This document shows positions 57,401 through 64,000 of a stretch of 64,000 nucleotides of DNA, piece by piece (within the stretch, counting starts at the first letter, position 1; every line of letters begins with the position of its first letter). The notes under the pieces were generated by a model that did not search any database, had not been told where the DNA came from, and was given only the letters and a program-made list of their open reading frames with translations. The DNA is taken from assembly GCA_006176705.1 (NCBI GenBank), contig QRFJ01000374.1:372001-436000 (forward strand), in the 5' to 3' direction. This DNA comes from Cocos nucifera (lineage: Eukaryota; Streptophyta; Magnoliopsida; Arecales; Arecaceae). The translations under genes and the position numbers were made by a program.

Positions 57401-60400
57401 AATTCTTTAAAAACATAATTAAGAGGAATGAATTATGACATGCATAGCATTTTGTCATTGGGCTAACTTTGACATACTTGACAGTTTGCAGCTTTACTTT
57501 CCTATATCAAGTTTATTGTTAGGTTGCTAATGCCAGGTTATGATAGTGATGAAAATAAAGAAAGGAAGGAAAGAATAAACAGAAATGAAGGAAAGAAGGA
57601 AGAAAGGTAAGAAAGATTGAAAAGAAACAAATGAGGAAAGAAATAAATTAAGGAAAGCGGGGAAAATATATAGAGGGTATTTGCTAGGATGCTCGACCAA
57701 GATGGTTGCCGGGATGAGGGGGGATAGCAGTGCAGTTCCGTGGAGAAACCGGGACAGCCCTTTCCCACAGTATGAAAGACCTTGGAATCATGTAGTTTAG
57801 ATAATGTACAGTTAGTGGATTAGTGGCCCAATGTGGGGGAGTTAGTTGAGTTCTAACTTTTATAACGTAAAGAACGTAATGGAATAAGGGAGGTGAATAG
57901 GTTTATCCTCTTTTGAAACTCTTGTGTGGTGTTGTTCCAACCCAAACTAGAAATCTCTTTCCCCATTATTCTTAATAGTTGCACTTAAGGATGGTTGTAC
58001 TAGTGATGGGACCAATACTAGTTGCTTGGTAGTATGATATGGTACTAGTACTGTGCCGTTCTACTCCATTTCAAATCTCATTTTTTTTTAATTTTCAAAT
58101 TTTGAACTGAAGTTAGCATATGGTTTGTCGACTTCAATTCAGATTTTAAAATTTTAAAAAAGGAGAGAGGTAGGAATTGGTTTGGAATGAAGATGTGTTG
58201 AGGAGACTGCATGGTTAAGAGGGAGGTTTAGAGAGAGAGGGGGAGGGGGAAGGAGAGAGGGGAGGGAGAGGAATCAAATGGCTGTAGTCTCTCACAGGTT
58301 GTAATAGATGGCAACAATGGGTTACCGAAGCTCAATCAGCAGTGCGTGAGTCTTCTCTCTACCTCTTGGGAAAATTGAGTTCCCTCAGAGCGGGGGTTAG
58401 AGACTGGCAAGGAGGAAGAGGGATGGTCATTGGTCAGCGAGATGGGTGATGGTGGCGAGAGTGTGAGCGAATGGAAGAGGAAAGGAAGAAATGAAGCCCA
58501 CACCTTGAACGTGTGCCCATCTCAAATTTGTAGTGTGAACCATGCCGGTAATTGACCGGTTCGATTTGGTATGCACCAAATCGGCTGGTCCGATATGCCC
58601 CAAATCAGTCAATTCACCATGGTTCAACATTCCTTGCTTGTATTATTTATGTATTAATTTTTCTTCTCTTTCAAAAAGGACCTTGTCCTTAAGGTTCACA
58701 TATGGCAAAGTAGATACGAGCTGGTCCACCTCCTCCCATGTAGCATCTTTAGGTGGCGGCATTGTTCTCTATGTTTTCCTTCTTGAGAGCTTGGAGAGAT
58801 ATCTGGGTTGTGGGGATAGCCTGGCATACCAATTTGTAAGTGGTGTTGTTCATTATAAACTTTATGTCAATATGTTCCAATCACATAGTACGGGTCCAAG
58901 TTGTTCTAACTACTGAACTCCAAGAACAATATTAATACCAGTTAACAACAGAGGATAGGGTGGTACATTTTTTTGCATGTGAGATGATTTCCATCTGCCA
59001 CCATGAGCAGCAAGGTAGTCATAGAGGTGATAGGAAGGTGGAGTTGCTTAGTTACTGTATTATTGATGAAATTGTGTGTAGATCATTGTCTATTAGCATT
59101 ATGATAGGGTGGTTGGCAAGGAAACTAATGATCTTTCATTATGTGGAAAATGCCGACTAGAGAATGTGTGCAAGCTGATTTTTAGAATTTGGCATGACTT
59201 AGATGAGTCTTTTGTTGGCATGTGGTCATCCTCTTCTTGCATCTTTTACCTTGATCGTTAGGAGCCAAGATCCATGACATTTGTGTCCCAGAGAGAATTT
59301 CTCGTCATAGTAAAAAGATAGTCCTTTCTCGCGGCGGCATTGCTTTCCCCCCAATTGATTCTTTTAGCAGTTAGCTGCAACATTTGTGTCAGGATGACTG
59401 CCTCCCAATGCAGCTTGAGGTCCAAAGGTCGTCACCACGTTCTTTTGGCAATTGGAACGCTCTTTACGCATGCAAGCAAGTTCGATAGCATGTCTTAAGG
59501 ATTTGGGTTTGTACATATGTAATTTTGAAGCAATACCATCCTTCAGGCCTCTGACCAAGATGCCCAACAAAGCCTTCTCTGGCCACCCCCACTCATGTGG
59601 AAAGCAGTTCAAATTTTTCTTACTGGTGATGTATAGATAGTTTGGGTGATCCTTGCCAAGGCTTTGTCAAAGTCCTCATACTCTCTTGGCCCTGACCTCG
59701 AACACAATTCATCTATAAAAGTTGCCTATGTGACCTTACCAGAAATATGTTGGATCCATTGATACCAGTAGTTTGTCTCCCCTCATATATGAAAGGAAGC
59801 AAGACCAACCTTTTTGATCCATGGGCATCCCTTCATACTTGAAAAACTGTTTAACCTAGTTGAGCCATTCTATTGGCTCTATCCCTGAGTATTGAGGGAA
59901 TCCATCTTGATGTAGTGTGGCTGAAAATGCCTTCTAGATGCAGCACTACTTTCACCTTGAAGGGACATGTAGGTCGTGGCTGTCCTTCATTGGAGGAATT
60001 GATTGCCAATGTTTGGTCTCTTTGAGTTTTGAGACCAGCTATGGCCGCCATCAACTCTCAGTGAGTATCGTCAAATGCTCTAGATTTGGTCGATGATATG
60101 TTGAGATTTGGAGCAGACTGAAGCGTTGTAGTGTTGAAGATTTTATGTCATCTCATGCACACTTGCTTCTAACCTTTCAATCTTCTCCTTGTTGGTAAGC
60201 TGAGCCATAACCTTGCTCTATTATGATCTTAATACGTAAATAGTGTAAGGATTGAAAATAATGGGAAAAGCGAGTTCCAGTTCGGGTCAAAGCGGCACCA
60301 CAAAAAAAGCAAGTTTCAGATAACTTTATTCACCTCCCTTATTCCATTACTTCTTTACATTAGAAAAGTTAGAACTCGACTAATTCTGCCACATTAGGCC

Positions 60401-63400
60401 ACCAACCCACTAACCTTATTCACCCAGTTAAATATATTATTTGTGCAACAAACTACAGAGACTCGGTCTGCTCTTAAAGATTTGGACTTCCACAACTAGA
60501 CTGACAACTTAAGTGTCTTGCTGCACAAGCCACATTACGTGGCTTGCATGATCTTTCCATGATCATTTGAGATTAGGATTCCTTAGCCGAGTTTATGGAA
60601 GATGAAAATTTTTCATGTGAAATTCTATTCCTTTTATGCTTGTTTATTCTTCTTATAGTTTGTTTTGTGTTTTGCATAATTCCAAGCATTGAGATACATT
60701 TTGATACATTTTGTATTTGGATTGAAGCCATATATATTATTATAAAAGGAGCTCGACTTGGCTACACTCCATTGATATGTACTCAGATTTGGTCAGGTCT
60801 AAATTGGATGATCATGGTCCTACATCAACGATATGAGCTATTGGATGTGATCTACTACCTCTAGACTATTTATACACCAAAAATCATGTTTGGAGACCCC
60901 TAAGTAGATCACGTCTATAATATGAAATTGGACAGTCTAAATAATATGAAACCGTATATATTTTTTGATTCCTTGATGCATAGCCTAGAGGTTTCCAAAT
61001 CATATGATTTATGGTATATAAGCAATTTAGAGATAGTAAATCACATCTAATAGCTTGGATCATCGATGTGGGACTGCAATCATCCAACGTTGACCTGACC
61101 AGATCTGATTACAGATCTACTCAAGTGTTGCCAAGTCCAACCATTGTAAAAGATGCCTTACATCATATTAACTGTCTCACATCATATTAATTGATGTACA
61201 ATTTAACTTGAACATGCTGCCTTTCAGCATTACACCAAGATCAGTGATCCATTAGTTTTTCTTTTATATAATTTAGCTTATAGCGAAAATTGACAAAAGC
61301 AGTAGTTCAATAATAGGGGGGAAAAGAACCCTAGGAATTAAGTGAAATTTTATGCTATGTTGCAGGATCATATATGTAAAAGGTTTTAGTCATGGACAGA
61401 ATTCTGTACATTACAAAAATATTTGATATATAATTCCAAATTATGACATGGTTATTCGTTATAATTTTATACTAAATTTACTTACAGTTTAGCAGATATA
61501 TCTCTGTTGATAAAATATGGATGCAGAATGCAAGTTGTTCTCACAAAGTCATTTATGCCGACAGCTTTTATTAAAAGATGTCTTATTATTTGTTCAATTA
61601 CTCAATTTTTCATGCACAACATCTCTTACAAAGTTTTTAGATTATTTCTTTTCTCTGTGTCTGCATGTGTCTGTGTTTGTATATACACACAGACACATAT
61701 CAGAGGTTATCCTGAGTAGGAAGCTTGGTGAACTAGGATTCATAAAACTGACCTACATGGTTTGGACAAAGCTATATGGTTATGGTATCTATCTATTTGC
61801 ACAAAGCTGGTGGGTGGTAGGCAACCATTGAATTTTGCCTGCTTTGGATGAAATCATTTAAACTGAATGGATGGGCCAAAAACTGCTTAAAAACCAACTG
61901 TCCAAATCTTTCATCTATGTTATGCTTGGATGTTCTGACTAATGCAGCAATCCAAATGCACATCTATAGCTGGAAGCGTTATATGACTTAAGTTGCATAT
62001 CCATTTTCATGCTATGCATTCATCTAATCTGATTGTGGTGTTGTTGACTGATTCATAGGTTGGTTCTTATATGGATATAAATGCTTCTTTTTGGGGAGAC
62101 AAGGTTATTGTTTCCTGCTTGACATGATTTACTTTGAGTTAGCAAAATTGCTTTTGTTATTGTGATGGGTCCATATCATTTATTTGAATGTTATATCGAG
62201 CAAAGTATACATGTAGACTATTATTTTTGTGACCATGATATCAGCATGACCAAGCTGAAGGGAAAAGGAAACTGGATAAGAGAACATATTCATGGTACTC
62301 ATTCATAATTACATCAAATTTACCTGCAGACTAAGACTTGGCAGGTTCAATAAGCTAAGAAATATGATGGCTGCGATCTTAGAATTTTGTGGGCTTTGAT
62401 GAATAATATAAGCATAAAAAAACTAACGTTTGAGGAGCTGGTGATTAGAGTTCCCTTTTTAAACTGTGGACTTGCTTCCCCCCCTTCTCTCATCAGTTGC
62501 ATCTGTACTCTAATTGTCCAGCTTCAAAGGGGGAGTCCAACTACAAAAGAGGAGTCTATCCACAAAAAAACTTTCCCATTTAGATAATAGGGATGGTTGT
62601 TCATTCATTTCTAATTTGTGATAAAATTAAAGGCCATATAATGCAATCTGAGGCACCTGTAAACAGTAATTCCCTCTTATCCAATGCTATTGCTTTGCTA
62701 TCTATGCCATGTGCTTCCTGGTTTCTGATTGTCAAAATATATTACTTGAAATGTATTGTACATACAGACATATGTATATGCACATGCATCATACGTGAAG
62801 TTCATGGATTTGTATGTGTCATGATGAAGACATTCATTCATTCATTCATCCATTTGTTCGTTAGTTCATTCATTCATTAGTTCATTCCAAGCATAACACT
62901 AAGTTCCTGGATTTATATGCCCATATCACTGGGTTATGTTTTTGCAAATATGGATTACAGAGATAGAAAGTTAGATCTTTCATTATAATTCAAAGCTTTA
63001 TTATGATATTAGTTATTAGATATTTAGAATTAAAAAGTAAACCCAACATTCCCAATTTCCAGAAAGTGGAGTTTTCAAGCAATTTTGCAAAATTTTCTAG
63101 ATTTAACTTGCATGGAGAATTATATAACAACTGGATGCAGCCTGAGTGGTCTGGCCTGGTCTGATCTGTTCTATCGTGACACCCCTACCTTCTTTTATTT
63201 TTTTTTTATTTTCCTTTCATTTGTGTTTGATGCATACTTTTTTGCATGATAAAAGACATGATGCTGGCTGCAGAACCCAGTTCCATTCATTAATGACTAT
63301 CCATTTAAGCTGTCATCAATGACTATCCATTTAAGCTGTCAAACTCGTCTATTAGGTATTATTGTACCAATGTCTCATTAGTTCTGGAAATATAATTAAA

Positions 63401-63587
63401 ACTTTATATTGAGGGTAAGAGCTCAAATCTGTGCAAACTCATACACAATGCATATGTAAAATTATTCTTCTGCTACTGATTGTGACCATCATTGCTTTTG
63501 GCTGGCTATGAACTAATTTAGGTTCAAGTAGCAGGGCAGATATTAGGAAAAGGAGTTGGAACAACCTGGGAAGAAGCTAAGCTGCAG
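36200..63587 (+). CDS. CPL1: RNA polymerase II CTD phosphatase-like 1 (CPL1/FIERY2), 15 exons, 3' end missing
   Basis: Exons: 36200-36457, 40390-40866, 41265-41475, 41681-41838, 41944-42014, 42165-42270, 42342-42425, 42577-43152, 43242-43305, 54648-54763, 54862-54915, 56000-56096, 56876-57111, 57204-57290, 63522-63587. All junctions are GT-AG and in phase, giving 887 codons; Arabidopsis CPL1 has about 967, so about 80 are missing. Order: N-terminal region (ISHFSPSSERCPPLAVL), FCP1-type phosphatase with FDLDETL (catalytic Asp141 and Asp143), Pro-rich linker with EGEVPESELDPDTRRRLL, first dsRNA-binding domain, linker, start of a second. The plant family dephosphorylates the polymerase II CTD, represses stress genes, and acts in microRNA processing on HYL1, in the nucleus. 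All visible functional residues are intact. Identification is very firm; regulation is inferred only. Confidence 0.96.
36458..40389 (+). other. CPL1 intron 1 (3.9 kb)
   Basis: GT...TTGCAG. AT-rich single-copy-looking sequence with many short ORFs of no evident meaning. The only protein-like stretch is at 39319-39741 (separate entry). I see no LTR or inverted-repeat element in it. Confidence 0.8.
39319..39741 (+). pseudogene. Protein-like relic in CPL1 intron 1, family not recognised
   Basis: One plus-strand frame of 141 codons has only two internal stops and reads like protein: RLAKRYASATYSAAGMAVKL, SRIQNWKYVWMQL, VKEYAAFDFKRPLTEDGEG and FAKRHFSRVLKKIAL. It could be a processed-pseudogene fragment or a piece of an unknown element. 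I do not recognise a family, and with so short a stretch chance cannot be excluded. Confidence 0.3.
40390..42425 (+). CDS. CPL1: CPL1 exons 2-7: phosphatase (FCP1-homology) domain
   Basis: Exon 2 holds GEEELHLVAMN and LRCLGIVFDLDETL. The DxDxT motif (D141, D143, T145) supplies the nucleophile and acid/base aspartates of this family. Exon 3 has LRPAWEELRSYLTARGRKRF and VCTMAERDYALEMWRLLDP, exon 4 MALVIDDRLKVW with the conserved DD metal ligands, and exons 5-6 VARNVACNVRGGFFKEFDEG. Exon 7 ends ERRLK. Introns 2-7 are short (71-398 bp). An ORF reading on past exon 2 or exon 3 is intron sequence. Confidence 0.95.
42577..43305 (+). CDS. CPL1: CPL1 exons 8-9: proline-rich linker
   Basis: Exon 8 (42577-43152) is the longest, with many Pro and Gln, and includes GEVPESELDPDTRRRLLILQ, a signature conserved in plant CPL1/CPL2. 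Exon 9 is only 64 nt (43242-43305: LHQGDDWLGPNHAAANYNC). It was found by phase: it ends with one base that joins GT at 54648 to give Gly. Without it the frame into exon 10 fails. Confidence 0.88.
43306..43892 (+). other. CPL1 intron 9, first part
   Basis: T-rich intron sequence up to the SINE. It contains poly-T runs and ACAC/CATA simple sequence near 43560-43600. Nothing else can be supported. Confidence 0.7.
43893..43917 (+). mobile_element. Au-like SINE, 5' fragment
   Basis: GAGAGTGAGTTTTGGTGCAATGGTAAG is the start of the plant Au SINE family (tRNA-related, A-box region). The element continues at 52679 after the Gyp-6 insertion. The last five bases, GTAAG, are the target duplication of Gyp-6 (CTAAG at 52679). 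Confidence 0.75.
43918..44473 (-). repeat. Gyp-6 3' LTR
   Basis: On the plus strand it runs TGTTGCCGCTAGTC to TATTCGTACCA. It keeps a good minus-strand TATA box (CTATAAATAG, 44136-44145). Confidence 0.9.
44474..45150 (+). promoter_or_regulatory. Gyp-6 polypurine tract and leader of the antisense ORF
   Basis: Next to the LTR the minus strand reads GAGAGTAAGGAAGCATA, a weak polypurine tract resembling that of Gyp-5. On the plus strand TCTATAAATAGC (about 44851-44862) is a strong TATA box 380 bp inside, followed by a pyrimidine-rich leader. No gene of its own. Confidence 0.45.
45954..46235 (+). repeat. Direct duplication within Gyp-6, copy 1
   Basis: About 282 bp beginning GAAACTGGCTTACCTCGGCT is repeated almost identically at 46856-47141, 902 bp downstream. 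Both copies end in a C-rich run followed by AG (CCCCCCAG and CCCCCTAG). Confidence 0.85.
46498..46520. repeat. (AT)n microsatellite
   Basis: About ten AT units within the Gyp-6 antisense ORF, a sign of decay there. Confidence 0.9.
46856..47141 (+). repeat. Direct duplication within Gyp-6, copy 2
   Basis: Second copy of the segment at 45954-46235, differing at only a few bases. It interrupts the coiled-coil part of the antisense ORF. Confidence 0.85.
48338..49444. repeat. 135-bp tandem array in Gyp-6 (about 8 units)
   Basis: Successive GGGTCCTCTTATGGGGTTAC-type segments begin near 48393, 48518, 48653, 48788, 48923, 49058, 49193 and 49323. The spacing is exactly 135 in five intervals and 125-130 at the edges. 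Each unit also has a variant of TCGTCTTAGGACGAGGGGCT and of TCGTTCGAGGTCTTCGGCCC, both with internal dyad symmetry. Some gypsy elements carry such arrays between pol and the 3' LTR. Confidence 0.92.
49560..49905 (-). pseudogene. Gyp-6 integrase C-terminal tail
   Basis: The minus strand reads NLDLLDKIQKHAQINMMAYQ, KIARFYN and KKVFEVGDLVLRRAKVSQS, then HEKLAPNWKDPV. This is the well-known end of Ty3/gypsy integrase (FxVGDLVLR, GKLxPNWEGP). Two or three stops occur. It follows the protease within about 100 bp, so RT, RNase H and the catalytic integrase core are missing. Confidence 0.85.
49930..50262 (-). pseudogene. Gyp-6 aspartic protease
   Basis: Minus strand: VLVDNGSSTDVLFYDAFSKM with the catalytic Asp in D-N-G-S, then GNVMPVERVITLPTT and FLVVMIPSAYNAILEQPGLN. 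The last segment is the second conserved protease block of gypsy retropepsins (YNAILGRPxLN). The frame is open from 50211 to 49978. Confidence 0.85.
50300..52066 (-). pseudogene. Gyp-6 gag (frameshifted)
   Basis: It starts near 52066 with MAPCKEISSCRSNGTTSR. The frame at 51643-51347 holds HFKMPQLETYDGSTNPLDHL and SFKAMMLLHGATNGILCQAF, the core of plant gypsy Gag. Downstream, in other frames, are a decayed LQAYVSHFNVATLEV and YPKGFAEMLARVEKYANA (about 51200-51030). The C-terminal part up to the protease shows no clear zinc knuckle. Plus-strand ORFs in this stretch (50274-51107) are shadows. Confidence 0.85.
52106..52123 (-). other. Gyp-6 primer-binding site
   Basis: The minus strand reads TTGGCGCTAGAAGGGCTC, two bases after the LTR, a primer site often seen in plant gypsy elements. 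It fixes the right LTR as the 5' LTR. Confidence 0.7.
52126..52678 (-). repeat. Gyp-6 5' LTR
   Basis: On the plus strand it runs TGTTGCCACTAGTC to CATCCATGTCA. The position of the TATA box reads TGTAAATAG on the minus strand, one base away from the TATAAATAG of the other LTR. Confidence 0.9.
52679..52816 (+). mobile_element. Au-like SINE, 3' fragment
   Basis: It reads on from 43917: TTGCTCTATTGTGACCTGG, a B-box-like GGTTCGAAATT, ACAAGGTTGCGTAACTTG and AGACCCTACAGTGGTGGGAG, ending GCATTAGGCCATCCTTTT. These are the ordered landmarks of plant Au SINEs. Joined with 43893-43917 the SINE is about 160 bp, plus orientation, inside CPL1 intron 9. I could not confirm its own target duplication. Confidence 0.75.
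52817..54647 (+). other. CPL1 intron 9, last part
   Basis: AT-rich intron sequence ending TTGAAG before exon 10. It holds a TATG/TACA-rich simple repeat near 54090-54170. No other gene or element can be supported. Confidence 0.75.
54648..56096 (+). CDS. CPL1: CPL1 exons 10-12: first double-stranded RNA-binding domain
   Basis: Exon 10 (54648-54763) gives GEEMPAGMDIQFEPGR and TPAGVLQNIAMKCGAKVEF. Exon 11 (54862-54915) gives RTALCDTTELQFSMEVWF at its junction, and exon 12 (56000-56096) gives VGEKVGEGIGKTRREAQQQA. The G-x-G-x-(S/T)-(R/K)-x-x-A pattern followed by the A-A helix is the dsRBD end. The first half (CGAKVEF) matches the usual start helix. Introns 10 and 11 are short and 1.08 kb long, respectively. 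Confidence 0.93.
54916..55999 (+). other. CPL1 intron 11
   Basis: No element is recognised. The ORFs at 55216-55449 and 55752-56024 are hydrophobic, AT-rich chance frames; the second runs into exon 12. Confidence 0.75.
56097..56875 (+). other. CPL1 intron 12
   Basis: No gene. A (TTTTA)n-like run lies near 56415-56440. Confidence 0.75.
56876..57290 (+). CDS. CPL1: CPL1 exons 13-14: linker and start of the second dsRBD
   Basis: Exon 13 (56876-57111) gives DKYLSNARSDPNTLR through SVAALEEL and exon 14 (57204-57290) gives CTIEGFNLVFQAQSSPSAGS and VSKGEVSAQ. Phase is kept at both joins. Reading through the exon 13 donor gives the false extension ending at 57180. Confidence 0.9.
57291..57799 (+). 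other. CPL1 intron 14, first part
   Basis: It contains a purine-only stretch (GAAA/GGAA repeats, about 57548-57665) that is a microsatellite. The minus ORF at 57538-57768 is its translated shadow. Confidence 0.7.
57800..57985 (+). repeat. LTR-like segment, inverted relative to 60230-60430
   Basis: GTTAGTGGATTAGTGGCCCA and TAATGGAATAAGGGAGGTGA here match, in reverse complement, the segment near 60340-60420 with only scattered differences. The match continues weakly to the CCCCATTATT near 57962. A normal LTR pair would be in the same orientation. Confidence 0.7.
57986..58630. repeat. Repeat of unknown class inside Gyp-7
   Basis: It contains a GA-rich run (58220-58280) and, near 58540-58620, a segment in which short words such as ACCGGTT, GGTATGCACCAAATC and GATATGCCCCAAATC recur. 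It looks like a repetitive element but I cannot assign it. The ORFs in it lack features. Confidence 0.35.
58640..58960 (-). pseudogene. Gyp-7 integrase C-terminal end
   Basis: The minus strand near 58770-58640 reads MPPPKDATWEEVDQLVSTLP and YVNLKDKVLFEREEK. This is the typical end of Ty3/gypsy pol (xPxxDATWEx...F...LEDKVxLE). Upstream (58780-58960) only fragments are seen. Confidence 0.75.
59200..60208 (-). pseudogene. Gyp-7 gag
   Basis: The ATG at 60208 gives MAQLTNKEKIERLEASVHEM followed by a stop. Later pieces are KVGLASFHMRGDKLLVSMD, YEDFDKALARI and, in the open frame 59612-59364, WPEKALLGILVRGLKDGIAS and YKPKSLRHAIELACMRKE. These are the capsid motifs of plant gypsy Gag. The decayed zinc knuckle follows near 59330. 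Several stops and frameshifts. Confidence 0.8.
60230..60430 (-). repeat. Gyp-7 LTR-like segment upstream of gag
   Basis: It lies directly upstream of the gag start on the minus strand, where a 5' LTR belongs. It contains no convincing primer site, so the LTR boundary is uncertain. Inverted copy at 57800-57985. Confidence 0.55.
60431..60754 (+). other. CPL1 intron 14, between Gyp-7 and the foldback element
   Basis: No feature can be supported. The hydrophobic ORF at 60595-60864 runs into the foldback element and is chance. Confidence 0.65.
60755..61137. mobile_element. Foldback element / long-TIR MITE
   Basis: The left arm starting GACTTGGCTACACT (60755-about 60920) and the reverse complement of the right arm (61137-about 60965, starting GACTTGGCAACACT) align over about 165 bp. 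They share CAGATTTGGTCAGGTC / CAGATCTGGTCAGGTC, TTGGATGAT and GATGTGATCTACTA / GATGTGATTTACTA. Only about 45 bp lie between the arms. There is no coding capacity. I could not settle a target duplication, so its superfamily is open. The minus ORF at 60884-61087 lies within an arm. Confidence 0.75.
62831..62886. repeat. (ATTC)n microsatellite
   Basis: A run of TTCATTCATTCATTC with interruptions; the ORF 62593-62880 translates it and is not a gene. Confidence 0.9.
63283..63341. repeat. Short tandem duplication, 28-bp period
   Basis: AATGACTATCCATTTAAGCT and the TGTCATC after it are present twice in a row within intron 14. Confidence 0.8.
63522..63587 (+). CDS. CPL1: CPL1 exon 15: second dsRBD, continued
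   Basis: VQVAGQILGKGVGTTWEEAK, then LQ and donor GTATTC. It matches the G-x-G-x-(T/S)-W-(D/E)-E-A part of the second dsRNA-binding domain in plant CPL1. The last helix and the basic C-terminus, about 80 residues, lie beyond the window. Confidence 0.9.
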
Positions 63588-64000
63588 GTATTCTCTTTTT
63601 TCAGTTTTTGTTTTCCTTTTTCATAGCTGGCTTTGTATTTCAGGAAATTTCATGTGAAAATATGCATTACTTGGTAGGAGAATATTGCCAAAAAATATCA
63701 TGGAAATAATTTAGATAACTAATGAAGATGAAAGTGAAAATGATTCAAGCATATATCCCTTGACGCAAATGATAAAGAAGGATGTAGCTGGCCTAGATTG
63801 TGGCCATGCTTACTATCCAGTATGTAGGAGATGATTTAGTTTCCACTTGTCTGTACCATTAATCTCTCTACTCAGTTATATATGAGAAATCTGCATCAGT
63901 GGATTTCTTTACATGCTCTGGAATTATTACGAATACTGAATCTATCATTTTACTAAAAACTAAACATGTAAGCTTTGCAACTATTAGTTTGCACTGAGTT
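63588..64000 (+). other. CPL1 intron 15 (partial)
   Basis: Intron sequence after GTATTC; no acceptor is recognised before the end of the window. Confidence 0.7.

Larger units (their letters stand above)
57800..60430 (-). mobile_element. Gyp-7: decayed Ty3/gypsy remnant in CPL1 intron 14
   Basis: The minus strand shows an LTR-like segment (60430-60230), a gag start at 60208, gag to about 59200, then directly the integrase end (58960-58640), so most of pol is missing. Left of it lie unrelated repeat sequence (58000-58630) and a copy of the LTR-like segment in the opposite orientation (57800-57985). The zinc-knuckle style (YLFTMTR-like, from a CFTCDEKF form) suggests a chromovirus-like element. 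There are stops in all frames. Confidence 0.65.
61138..63521 (+). other. CPL1 intron 14, last part
   Basis: AT-rich intron sequence. It contains a (TG/CA)-rich stretch near 61655-61700, an ATTC microsatellite (62831-62886) and a short direct duplication near 63285-63345 (ATGACTATCCATTTAAGCTG twice). No gene or element is recognised. Confidence 0.75.

Noticed and set aside
60595..60864. Hydrophobic 89-codon ORF in intron 14
   Set aside because: Ends within the foldback element and has no membrane-protein organisation beyond T-rich codons.

Overview
The window is plant nuclear DNA: AT-rich, intron-rich and packed with LTR retrotransposons of plant type. One single-copy host gene is visible, the plus-strand ortholog of plant CPL1 (RNA polymerase II C-terminal domain phosphatase-like 1, also called FIERY2). 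Its ATG is at 36200 and 15 coding exons are in view; its 3' end lies beyond the window. Its very long introns, the Au-type SINE and the repeat families suggest a large-genome monocot, possibly a palm. That taxonomic guess is inference only.

Positions 1-34960 are a stack of nested retrotransposons with no host gene. Reading the breaks: Gyp-5 (plus, 3' end only, 32886-34960) was hit by Copia-3 (plus, 13989-32885). Copia-3's 5' LTR was then hit by Copia-2 (minus, 1-13988; its body runs off the left edge), and Copia-2's 5' LTR was hit by Copia-1 (minus, 3502-13472, complete, 5-bp target duplication CAGAA). Separately, the 3' LTR of Copia-3 was hit by SIRE-4 (plus, 21050-31431, target duplication CTACC/CTATC). 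All polyproteins are broken. SIRE-4 still has a 361-codon extra ORF between pol and the 3' LTR. The three Copia elements share a leader block holding a good 5' splice donor, and in Copia-1 and Copia-3 an acceptor lies directly before the gag ATG, suggesting a leader intron.

Positions 34961-36199 are the CPL1 promoter and 5' UTR, with a TATA box near 35492 and short upstream ORFs. CPL1 exons 1-9 lie at 36200-43305 and encode the N-terminal region, the FCP1-type phosphatase domain with its DxDxT motif, and a linker. Exons 10-12 (54648-56096) encode the first double-stranded RNA-binding domain. Exons 13-15 (56876-63587) encode a linker and the start of the second.

The introns carry further insertions. 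Intron 9 (11.3 kb) holds an Au-like SINE split by Gyp-6 (minus, 43918-52678). Gyp-6 has lost most of pol, carries a 135-bp tandem array, and has an antisense extra ORF. Intron 14 (6.2 kb) holds a gypsy remnant (Gyp-7) flanked by inverted LTR-like pieces, and a foldback element with arms of about 165 bp. I found no tRNA, rRNA, CRISPR array or bacterial-type system.
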